This document shows positions 37,982 to 46,899 of a stretch of DNA of 64,000 nt, piece after piece (within the stretch, counting starts at the first letter, position 1; each line of letters opens with the position of its first letter). The notes under the pieces were generated by a model. That model did not search any database and was not told where the DNA came from. It was given only the letters and a program-made list of their open reading frames with translations. A program made the translations under genes and the position numbers. Origin of the DNA: DATFFO01 sp963744905 (GTDB lineage: Bacteria > Actinomycetota > Acidimicrobiia > Spongiisociales > ZC4RG35); assembly GCA_963744905.1 (NCBI GenBank), contig CAVUUV010000002.1, positions 62,001 through 126,000 of the forward strand. Direction: 5' to 3'.

Positions 37982-39271
37982 TGGAGACTGACCCTATCCG
38001 CATGTGTGAACTGTTGGTGGGACTGCCCGACGTCAACGTTCTGGGCGTCGAGGATCTTGGCGCCGATGCCCCGCTACGGCTGCACATCGAGACCCGTGGA
38101 CCGAGACCAGCCTGTGAGGCGTGCGGGGGGCCAGCAGAGGTCAAGGAGCGCCCCGATGTTGAGCTGGCGGATCTGCCGGCGTTCGGGAGGCCGGTGCGGA
38201 CGGTGTGGCACAAGCACCGGTGGCGTTGTCCCGACCCAGAATGTCCGGTCGGTTCTTGGACGGGGAGGTCACTCGGATCGCTTCCCCGAGGTTGGGGGTG
38301 ACGGACCGGGCGGGGGCCACCGTCCAGGTGGGCCGCTGCGGCCGGACGGTGGCGGAGGTGGCCCGGGAGCTGGGATGCGACTGGCACACCGTCAACGATT
38401 CGGTGTTGGCTTACGGGGAGGCGCTCCTCGAGGCCGACACCGGCCGGATCGGGGAGGTGAGCGCCTTGGGGATGGACGAGACCCTGTTCGCCCGGGTCGG
38501 AGTGTGGCGACGGCAGTTGTGGTCCACCTCCATCGTCGACGTCGGATCCGGTGTGCTGTTGGATGTGGTTCCGGGTCGGGGCGGAACCGAACCGGCCGCC
38601 TGGCTCGCCTGCCAAGACGAAGAGTGGCTGTCGGTCATGGTGGGCCACGTTGGACCTGTCGGGTCCGTATCGGGCGGTGTTCGATCGGATGCTGCCCCAC
38701 GCCACCCAGATCGCCGACCCGTTCCATCTGGTCAGGCTGGCCAACCACAAGCTGGACGAGTGCCGGCGCCGGGTCCAGAACCAGACCCTGGGCCATCGGG
38801 GACACAAGACAGACCCCCTGTATCGGATCCGTCGTCTCCTCACCAAGGCTGACGAACGCCTCGACGACAAGGGCCGCACCAAGCTCCTCGGGCTATTGGC
38901 GGCAGGCGACCCCAAGGGTGAGGTCAAAGACACGTGGCATGCCAAAGAAGTGATCAGAAGCATCTATGAGATCGACGACCCCGATCTGGCCGACCAGTTC
39001 GTGACCCGCCTCGCTTCAGACCTTCAAGACCGCACCTTCCCACCCGAGGTGCGTCGCTGGGCCGAACCCTCACGAGGTGGAAGGACCACATCGTGGCCTG
39101 GCATCGAGGACGCGCCACCAACGGACCCACCGAGGCGGTCAACAATCTCATCAAAAGGATCAAACGGATGCGCCTTCGAGGTTCCGGCGGTTCCGGTCCT
39201 TCAGGGTCCGGGCGCTGCTCTACGCCGGCAAACCCAACTGGGACCTACTCGCCACCGTCACTCCCCGCTGA
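37981..39271 (+). pseudogene. ISL3-family transposase, frameshifted
   Basis: About 430 aa when joined. In order: N-terminal zinc region PACEACGGPAEVKERPDVEL and RWRCPDPECP; TVAEVARELGCDWHTVNDSV; LGMDETLFARVG (catalytic D); ATQIADPFHLVRLANHKLDE (catalytic D); TNGPTEAVNNLIKRIKRMRL (catalytic E); and LLYAGKPNWDLLATVTPR at 39271. Frame changes are needed near 38260, 38640, 39070 and 39180. All catalytic blocks are well conserved, so the copy is either recently dead or carries sequence errors. Confidence 0.8.
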
Positions 39272-39284
39272 AATCCGAAGTGCC

Positions 39285-39650
39285 AGATTTCGGGGTCGAA
39301 GGCGGGGACGGGAACCTTGGGGTGCGATCCGTTGCACACGGCGGCGGACCTCGATTAGGCCGGCGGCGAACCAGCGGGTCACATGGAAGCGGTCAACCAC
39401 GTGGGTGGCGTGACCGCTTGCCGGTGCGGCTGGCAGCCCGATAACGCGGACCCGCCGGTGACGACCACTTTCGCTGTGGCGGCACCAGCGGTGCCCCTGA
39501 GCTTGGAGGAACCCAGACAGGGCCCGGGCGTCTAGACGGGTCAACTCCTCGTCGGAGATGTCAGTGACAGGACCGGGGCGGCAACCCAGAGCATCGCCAC
39601 GGCCACGACGGTGATACACAGTCGACCGGGGCGCGCCCGCACCGCACACA
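39285..39650 (-). pseudogene. Older ISL3-type transposase, 5' part
   Basis: Minus-strand reading includes SDEELTRLDARALSGFL and, later, HVVDRFHVTRWFAAGLIEVR and RRVQRIAPQG. This is the D-containing central block of an ISL3 transposase. It continues, after virtual excision of the 37883-39284 element, into the segment ending at 37449. Confidence 0.6.
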
Positions 39651-40025
39651 CCCGACCAGCGGTAAACTCCGTTCCGCGGCTATCTCTGCCGCCTCGGCGG
39701 CGGCATCCAAGTCCCCTTTTTTCGGCCGCCCGCCTCAGAATCTCGTTCTCCATCGTCAGCTCGCCGATCTTGCGTTCCGCCTCCGATAGTCGACGGTCGC
39801 CTCGGCTGCGAGGACGTTTCTGTTTTCAGCCCTTCCTTGCCCGACTCCAGAAAGTCGTCACGCCATAATTTGAGACACTGCGCCTCGACACCGACCTCAC
39901 CGGACACGTCCTCGATCGACTCCCCGCGGAAGAAAGGAAAAAAACCACGTCGATCTTGCGATTCGTCGGTGGACCACCGTGGTCTTCGACGTGAAATCCT
40001 CGGACTCGCTATTGGATATCGACAT
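39560..40025 (-). pseudogene. IS3-like OrfA and OrfB-start relic
   Basis: Joined frames read GESIEDVSGEVGVEAQCLKL then WRDDFLESGKEGLK (a helix-turn-helix like IS3-type OrfA), MENEILRRAAEKRG (the usual OrfA C-terminus) and PRSTVYHRRGRG (an OrfB start). It is broken in several frames and runs into the ISL3 relic. The ATG at 40025 is the probable original start. Family call is tentative. Confidence 0.5.
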
Positions 40026-40189
40026 GAGCGACACCTCGCTCCTTTTTATGGGCTCTCCAACAACCCCGGGTCCGATGGACCCCTGCTGTCGGATAGGCCA
40101 ACCCTTTGCCTCTCGGAGGCTGAGGTGTTCGTAGGAACCATCACGAACCCGAGTGCCCGTCCGACCTCCTCATCGAACGGCGGGGACCC

Positions 40190-40994
40190 TCAGTCGCTAT
40201 TCCACAGCTCCTCCCAGAAGTGATACTTGCTTGGGGTTGATCGATCCAAGTCTCGGGAATCCCAACGGTCGAGGACATGCAGTGGACCACTGTCGGGTCT
40301 TGGAATGTGGTCTTCTTTGATCAACGGCAAACGGTTCTTGTGCCAGCCCCTCGCTAGCTCAGTCGGGTCGTATCGTCGGGACCGATACTTCCTGAGGCCG
40401 TGATCCGGTGTCACAATCGGATAGTGACGTAATACCCCGTTCAGGGCGAAGACGAGAGTTGCGCACCGTCAAGGCGATGGCCCGCCAGTCGCCGGTTATC
40501 GAGGCCAGCATCCTACGCCAAAATTTCATTAGTCTTTGCTTGGACGGTTCAAAGAAGTAGTACTGCAGCATCAACCGACGAGGATCAGCCCCTTCAGGAA
40601 TGGTTTCGACGGGCGTGAACACGAACTCTTCGAAGTTTACCGCTGTGGCTCCTGACGAATGGGCCTCATTCAAGAGGTCTATCAGGCGAAGTCGATCTTG
40701 ATCTGTCCGAAGCCACTCGTCGGCATCAACGTGCAGGACCCAGTCATGTCTCATCTCATCGATGACCGAAGCTCCCCAATTCAGCAGGTCTCGGAGGGAC
40801 ATTTGCTCGCGTGGCGGTCGCCAACGAATTTCCAGGTGCCATTGCCGAGCAGGGGCTCGAGCCGCTTTTCCGTACCATCAGTGGAACCGTCGTTGAGTAC
40901 GACTACTTCTATGCCCTCCACGATGGTGCTCAACTACATGTGGTAGATGTATTGCTTCATTTCGGAGAGTTATCAGTGCAACCGCAGCGATCAT
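40190..40994 (-). CDS. GT2 family glycosyltransferase, three frameshifts
   Basis: Repaired length about 268 aa. Segments in order: MIAAVALITLRNEAIHLPHV; IEVVVLNDGSTDGTEKRLE; WVLHVDADEWLRTDQDRLRL, which carries the DxD metal site; FEEFVFTPVE; and NGVLRHYPIVTPDHGLRKYR, a C-terminal motif of this GT2 subgroup. Frame changes near 40905, 40800 and 40440. The ATG at 40992-40994 overlaps the stop of the upstream pyruvyltransferase (ATGA), which argues both genes were intact until recently or are intact in reality. Confidence 0.7.
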
Positions 40995-42184
40995 GTCGAT
41001 GTCGGGGAGACGTCGACGCCCCTCAAAGAGTTACCGAGACGAGTCAGACTGGAGTTGACATCGGCTTCTATTTGGCTCTGCACGAAGCACGCTACGAAAG
41101 CCTCCTCAACGTCTCCAATATGTGCTGAACCCTCGCCTCCGCCAGGCGGCGTCCTCGAGTTCCTCAGATGCGGACAACGAGATCCAGCGCCCCGAACCTC
41201 GAGCCGGCAAAGGCTCGCTTGTCTCGCCAAGACCATCTCGCGCCACTGTGACCGACCTCGCTCGGGAAGATGCCGGTGCGGCGACGGTCACCGCCGGAAT
41301 GCCAAGTCGCCACGAGATCAGTGCCATATGATAGGAATCTGTGACGACTGCTGAGCATGATGCGAGGCGAGACATCACTTCCATCGCCGTCGATGAGCCA
41401 GGCTCCTCACTCGTGGCTATCCCCTCTGGAAAGATCATTCGAGGAAACCCCCGCTGTCCCCCCAATCGATCCATTCGAGCTGCCAGCCCATCTTCAGAGA
41501 TAGGTTCTCAGCGATCTGAATGAGGCCTTGGAGTCCGCGGCTCGTTCTTCCGAGGAACACACCGAATGTCCGATGATGAGACCCGGTTGTCGAGCTGGCC
41601 CGGCCTGATAAACAGGGCTGGATCCACGCCTGTCGATATGCCAGGCCCGGGTCGAATGCGAGCGGCGAAGGTTGTCGAAATGGGGTCCCGAAACCATGAC
41701 TCATAATTGTTGCTGAGATATCTGCGAATGGCGGCCCCGTATTGTTGTCCATGAAGTGAGCCGCGCTATTGAATATCAATGTGACCGAAGGTCGCTGACC
41801 GAGCGACAATATCCACATCGACGCCATCCAAAAGAAGATATCGTCGGGCTCGATAGTTCCCAACCGGATCGCCGATGATGGCGCGACCGCACTTACGTAC
41901 TGAGCCATATGATGAAAGTCACCCCAGTAGAGGATGGGGCCTTCTATTCCTGCAGGCGAATCGCTGTCGATCATCCGGCTGGCACCGAGGCCAACATCCA
42001 TTCGAAGGTCGATTCCTGGGGCTGCTGATCGAGCCTTCTCCGCTAAGGCCCGAACACGCCACGGTATGAACTCGATGTCGAGAGCCTCAGCAACCGATAG
42101 AAGACCCAGATCGACGGCCGCCATTCCAGCATCGAAGCCGGGGGCCTGCGGAAGAACGACGTTAGAGACGAATAGGACCTCCTG
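40991..42184 (-). CDS. Polysaccharide pyruvyl transferase family protein, frameshifted, 5' end uncertain
   Basis: Repaired length about 398 aa. The N-terminal region VLFVSNVVLPQAPGFDAGMA and YWGDFHHMAQYV, then RTSRGLQGLIQIAENLSLK, and the C-terminal SCSAVVTDSYHMALISWRLG followed by IPAVTVA. The last corresponds to the conserved xxTxRxHxxxxxxxxGxP block of WcaK/CsaB proteins. Frame changes near 41446 and 41145 bring the stop to 40991, overlapping the GT2 start (ATGA). No good start codon is found in frame upstream of 42184, and IS256 DNA begins near 42272, so the 5' end may be truncated. Confidence 0.6.
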
Positions 42185-42271
42185 ACTTGTCGCCTCAATC
42201 TCACAATGCCTTACTCAGTAAGTCAACTCTGACAATGCGAGCCCAGTACTGGCTGGAGCCGAGGTACAACC

Positions 42272-43521
42272 GAATGTTGTGGATGACGGGGTCGAGGAAA
42301 AGAGGGCGGCGTACCCTTCCAAACCTGAATGAATGGTTCCGCGGGTGTTGGCCTGCGGGGAAGGAGTACGCCTGATGTTGAAGATAGTCACTGACGATGC
42401 CGATGGCGGCGACCTGACGTCGTTGATGTTGGATGAGCTTGTCACCGAAGGTGCCCGTCGCATGCTGGTAGCGGCCCTTGAAGTGGAGGTCGCCGACTAC
42501 ATCGACCGGCACCAGAATGTTGTCGATGAGGACGGTCACCGTCTGGTGGTCCGCAATGGAAGAGCCGCTGAGCGGACGCTGGTGACGGCGGCTGGCGGGT
42601 TGAAGGTCCGGGCTCCTCGAGTGTATGACCGCAGGGAGGGCCATGGGTTCTCTTCGTCGATCCTGCCTCGTTATGCGTGGAGGTCTCCGAAGGTGGCCGA
42701 CGTGTTGCCGGTGTTGTATCTGCGTGGTTTGTCGACTGGCGATTTCGCTCCTGCCCTCGAGGAGTTCTTTGGTACCGACGCGGGGTTGTCGGCTTCGACG
42801 ATCACCCGGCTCATCGAAACCTGGTCCGCCGAGTACGCCGCCTTCTAGGGCCGTGATCTCTCCGAGGACGACTTCGTTTACGTGTGGGCCGATGGGGTCC
42901 ATTTCCGGATCCGTCTCGAGGAGGACCGGCTGTGCTGTCTGGTCATCGTCGGGGTCAGATCCGACGGCAGCAAAGAGCTACTGGCCTGCGTCGACGGCTA
43001 CCGCGAGTCCACCGAATCGTGGGCCGAAGTCCTCCGTCTTCAAAGGCCGAGGAATGACGCACCGGTGGTCGCCGTTGGTGATGGCGCCCTTGGATTCTGG
43101 GCTGCTCTCGCTGACGTGTTTCCCGACACCCGAGAGCAGCGGTGTTGGGTCCACAAGACCGCCAACATCTTGGACGCTCTGCCGAAACGGTCCCCCACCG
43201 GACAGCCAAAGCGGCGCTGCATGAGATCTACGAGGCGGAAACCCGCCGGGACGCCGAAGCCGGCATCGGCGCCTTCGTCGGCCAGTTCGGCGACAAGAGA
43301 ACCCAAAGGCAGTCGACAAACTGGTCAAGGACCGCCAGGCGCTGTTGACCTTCTACGACTACCCCGCCGCCCACTGGGTGCACTTGCGGACGGCCAACCC
43401 CATCGAGTCGACGTTTGCCACCGTAAGACTCAGAACCAAGGTCACCAAGGCGCTGGGGACCAGACGACGAGGGCTGGCGACCGGTAACGCGGTGATCAAT
43501 GGACAGGATGGACGTGAATGA
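42272..43521 (+). mobile_element. IS256-family element, degenerate, right end not found
   Basis: GAATGTTGTGGATGACGG at 42272-42289 looks like an IS256-type terminal repeat. The transposase follows from 42375. No matching repeat is seen after the coding region, and the transposase C-terminus is abnormal, so the right end is probably deleted. Confidence 0.5.
42375..43521 (+). pseudogene. IS256 (Mutator)-family transposase with nonsense and frameshift mutations
   Basis: SD-like AAGGAG lies about 8 nt before the ATG. Blocks: LVTEGARRMLVAALEVEVAD, LPVLYLRGLSTGDFAPALEE, and after a TAG at 42846-42848 (expected CAG, Gln) GRDLSEDDFVYVWADGVHFR with the catalytic D. VVAVGDGALGFWAALADVFP and TREQRCWVHKTANIL follow. 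Frame changes near 43200 and 43300 lead to TANPIESTFATVRLRTKVTK (catalytic E). The terminal GLATGNAVINGQDGRE does not resemble the family end. It is inactive. Confidence 0.85.
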
Positions 43522-43779
43522 GTGGCTGCGCAAGCAGCTTGACCCCGGCTGGAACGACGGCTGTCCGTAGCCGGATCCGTCCTGCATCTGCGCTCATCAT
43601 GTAGGGGTTAGCGGTCTTGAGGCTCATCAGTTGCGCTAAGCGACGCGGCCAGGAAGCGAATAGCCACCCCAGGCGTGCACCGCCTGTAGACCCCAGGGGG
43701 GCCGGGATCCTACGGGCGGCGACGTCCGTGTGTACGCCGAGCTTTGGTAAGTCATGAGAGACCGACGCCCCTTGAAGGC
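43522..43779. other. Intergenic segment without recognised feature
   Basis: 258 nt between the IS256 relic and the SLH-protein stop. No coding sequence, inverted repeat or RNA gene was recognised. Confidence 0.4.
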
Positions 43780-45319
43780 TCAGGCTGTGCTTAGAGCTCG
43801 GGCTAGAAAGGCCGCCATCTGACCCCGCGTCACCGGATCCCCCGGACAGAACCGATCATTCACCGGAGGATTACAACCCTTGGTGATCCCCGCCGCCGCC
43901 AAACGCTCGATATCACCCTCGAACACCGACCCATCATCATCCACAAAAGAAACACTCCCCGCCGAAGGCAAGCCCCAACGCACGTACCAAGAACGCCGCC
44001 ATCTGACCCCGCGTCACCGGATCCCCCGGACAGAACCGATCATTCACCGGAGGATTACAACCCTTGGTGATCCCCGCCGCCGCGAAACGCTCGATATCAC
44101 CCTCAAACACCGACCCATCATCATCCACAAAAGAAACACTCCCCGCCGAAGGCAACCCCAACGCCCGTACCAAGAACGCCGCCATCTGACCCCGCGTCAC
44201 CGGATCCCCCGGACAGAACCGATCATTCACCGGAGGATTACAACCTTGAGTTATGCCCTCTCCGGCCAGCCAGCCGATGTCGGAGCGAAAGACCGAATCT
44301 ACGGCGTCGATGAAGCCCCAGCGGCCAGTTTAGCTGACGTTCCTGCTCCCAGGCCTCCATGCGCCCGTCGAAGATCCAGGCCGCCTCGGAGGGAGCCGAC
44401 CACTTGGGATACTCAGCCACGACCGTCGGATCGACAACACCGTTCTTGATGATCCGATAGTCGTTGTACTTCCCACCCTCCGTCTTCTGCCGGTTGAAGT
44501 AGATGGCGCCTATGACCTGATCTTCGCCAGCCAGGTTGTGGAACATGTCTCGTAACCACAGCGCGCGATCGCCGTTCTCGATGTCGACAGAGGCCGTTTG
44601 GAAGGCGATTATCGGCTTAACGGTCATGTCAACTCAGCCTGGATCTCTCGGATATGTCGCCCAAAGGCCTCGTCGTAGGCTCGCCAGGGATCATTTCGAT
44701 TGATCTTGCTGAAGCCAATTATGTCCACGAAATCATTACCGGGGTAGTAGTCGGGATAAGTCTGGGACAAAGGCACACCGCCGTTCAAGTGCAACACGAA
44801 TCTGACATGATCAGGGCCGAGTCCCGCACTTCGGAAGCTATTCACGACCACCCGAAAGGCCTGCAAGAACTTCTCGGGCTGCCCTCCCCAGATATGCTCC
44901 GACAGATTGGGCTCTGGAAATGGAGCTATGAGCACCCGATGATCCTGGTCTGTCAGAGCCCATTCCTTGATAGTCGCTATGACTTCATCGAGTTCGGGAG
45001 ATCCAGCAATGACCTCGTCGAGCTGAGCCGTGAGCTCGATATAGGGGACGGCGCTGAGTGCATCAAGCTTCGCAAGATCATTACTCGCCCAGCCATTCGG
45101 CCATGCATAGCCGAGAGACCAGAACAAGGCCTGGAAGGCGGAGCCCCTCCCGGTTGCCTCGACGAGAGTTGGAACATACTCCTCGTAGTCTCCACCCGCC
45201 GTTCCTAGGAGGGTGGGTGGGTCCCCCGAGGTGGCGGCTTGAGCGGGCAAACCTATGTTGGCCACCAGGAACGTGAGCACCAACACAAACACGTACCGAC
45301 GAAGGGGAATGTCATTCAC
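43780..45319 (-). pseudogene. Secreted GH26-like protein with three SLH-like repeats, frameshifted
   Basis: GTG start at 45317-45319 with signal peptide (YVFVLVLTFLVANIGLPAQA). The body resembles family 26-type beta-mannanases: GSAFQALFWSLGYAWPNGWA, VLIAPFPEPNLSEHIWGG with a Glu in the acid/base position, and KPIIAFQTASV where the nucleophile Glu appears to be Gln. Breaks: a +5-nt duplication giving GTCATGTCA near 44625, a shift near 44325, and an extra G at 43972. The C-terminus has three SLH-like repeats ending AAFLARALSTA. Family call is tentative; the SLH part is certain. Confidence 0.6.
43811..44245. repeat. Near-identical 183-bp tandem repeats encoding SLH-like modules
   Basis: Units begin at 43811, 43995 and 44178; the third is identical for only its first about 68 nt. 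The first two differ by only four or five bases, including one extra G at 43972 that makes the first interval 184 instead of 183 and breaks the frame. The near-identity implies recent duplication or homogenisation. Confidence 0.8.
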
Positions 45320-45518
45320 GATGCATAATGTCGGAGAGAAGATGGCGAACCTTGATCCGAAGCCTAATTCCGAGCGCAGCGAAAGTTGATTGAATGAAGG
45401 GTGCAAGCAAGTCAGGCTCACGAATGCCTGAACGTGACACACTCACACCATCCCGGACCAAGCGAGCCAAGGTCACACCCGGTCGGCAGCCAGGGCCCTT
45501 CGGAGATCACCTATTAGG

Positions 45519-46289
45519 ATGGTGCCGCCCAACAAGAGTCATTACGAATCACACATGATCATCGGGAAGGACTTCGCCTGGGGACATCTCGGAAAGACTG
45601 CCGGGGATGCCACCTACCAGTTATTTCAACGCGTTGCGCCAGACCTGGTCGAGTTTGCCCATCAGCCAACGGAACGGGCCAAACACCAGCCCTTCGCTGA
45701 CGCTTCCATGGAGGTACTCATGAAGGAGACCCTGGTCTTGAATATCCGTCGATTACCTGCATGGGTACTCAGTAACGCCCAACATCGGGCTCGAAGTGGG
45801 ACGGCTGCGGATCCAGCCCCTCAGCCTCTCCCACCAAGTTCAGTTTTGGCAGAGTCGAGAGAGGCGGACCGTGGCCTCGGCCAGTTCACGGCCAACGGTC
45901 GGATTCGGATTGACCGCTGGCTTAGGGTCGAACACCTACGCGAGGACTTCCTCGACTTCGTAGCTGAACGGCGTTCAATCACCGACGCCGAAGCTCGCAT
46001 CGCTCGCCGGTTGGAGACAAAACCTCCAGGACGATACGATCACGATCTGCGAAAGACATTCACGGATCGGCAGATTCGCAATCTCTACCTCGAGAACCCC
46101 GCCTGGGCTCAAGCGGAGCTCAAAGCGTACGGACATCTTCCTTTCCAGCCGCTTCGTCGATATGTGGTCGTCCACAATCCACTCGGCGGTCCGCGGCCGG
46201 GGGCGACACCACCACCTCTGGCAAGTCGAGTTGAAGCACTCGCCGGCAGGGTGTGGCGACGACTGGCGTCTCCAATCCGCCGCACGTGA
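45519..46289 (+). CDS. Sulfotransferase-like protein (KTAG motif)
   Basis: 256 aa, or 244 from the ATG at 45555. FAWGHLGKTAGDATYQLF near the N-terminus resembles the PKTAGT phosphate loop of carbohydrate sulfotransferases. The C-terminal part (FTDRQIRNLYLENPAWAQAE) resembles the tail helix of such proteins. No membrane segment. The 3'-phosphate motif is not clearly visible, so the assignment is moderate. It stands alone between the GH26-like gene and the membrane cassette. It would need PAPS, which the cysDNC genes at 55683-58467 can supply. Confidence 0.5.
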   Translation: MVPPNKSHYESHMIIGKDFAWGHLGKTAGDATYQLFQRVAPDLVEFAHQPTERAKHQPFADASMEVLMKETLVLNIRRLPAWVLSNAQHRARSGTAADPAPQPLPPSSVLAESREADRGLGQFTANGRIRIDRWLRVEHLREDFLDFVAERRSITDAEARIARRLETKPPGRYDHDLRKTFTDRQIRNLYLENPAWAQAELKAYGHLPFQPLRRYVVVHNPLGGPRPGATPPPLASRVEALAGRVWRRLASPIRRT

Positions 46290-46398
46290 CACTCCGTCGA
46301 ATGCAACTCCATCTGATCCGACACGCAGATGAGTGTCCGTTATTCGCGCTTCATGGGTCCAGCGCCCGGGAGATGCACTCCCGGCGGGCCCCCGATCA

Positions 46399-46899
46399 GT
46401 GACGCGAAGAATCTCACTGGTTCACATCGTCATCGCCGTCCTTTTGGTGACCGGGCTCGGAGGCCTCGCGCTTTATCCCTTTACCCCCACGCTGGGCAAA
46501 CCGGTGCGCCCCGGCCTGGGAGACACCCTTGACGATTTGATCTCTGTGCCGGTCGACAAGAGCGTGGAACTCCAATACAACTTGTATGTCGATCTTCGCG
46601 ACGACAGTGAGGGGGGCGTCGTCATAGTTCCCCTTGACAATCCTCTTGATCCGTATGCCGCCAACCTCCTCGCATTCACAGACTTGCTGCCAACAGACTA
46701 TGAGGCCAGCGTGCCCTCTGACGTGGCTGGGAACATCGCTAACGAGGCTGAAGACAGAGGCGTCTTTAGAAGGGGACAGCATGAATGGAATTACATAGTC
46801 ATTGACGGTGCGGGGACCATGAGGCTTCTCACGTCTGGTCCACTACTGATCCTTATACCGAATGAGCAATGGCCATCGGTTCTGGAGCGCAGGCGATGA
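46399..46899 (+). CDS. Unknown membrane-anchored protein, cassette copy 1, small subunit
   Basis: 166 aa, not a family I recognise. One N-terminal helix (IVIAVLLVTGLGGLALYPF) is followed by an outside domain with NLYVDLRDDSEGGVVIVPLD and NPLDPYAANLLAF, then EAEDRGVFRRGQHEWNYIVI. The paralogue at 53134 has the same layout and nearly the same length. GTG at 46399 is chosen because it matches the paralogue's start; the longer reading from 46333 adds an unrelated tail. The stop overlaps the next ATG (ATGA), so the pair is translationally coupled. Confidence 0.75.
   Translation: MTRRISLVHIVIAVLLVTGLGGLALYPFTPTLGKPVRPGLGDTLDDLISVPVDKSVELQYNLYVDLRDDSEGGVVIVPLDNPLDPYAANLLAFTDLLPTDYEASVPSDVAGNIANEAEDRGVFRRGQHEWNYIVIDGAGTMRLLTSGPLLILIPNEQWPSVLERRR

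Larger units (their letters stand above)
37883..39284 (+). mobile_element. ISL3-family insertion sequence nested in an older ISL3 copy
   Basis: Inverted repeats: GGCGCTTCGGAAATGAGCGG starting at 37883 against GGCACTTCGGATTTCAGCGG read inward from 39284 (18 of the first 22 bases match). The outer 8-mers are AGATTTGG (37875-37882) and AGATTTCG (39285-39292), a near-perfect 8-bp target duplication as expected for ISL3. Length 1,402 bp. Removing the element and one target copy restores an open reading frame in the older transposase on the minus strand. Confidence 0.8.
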
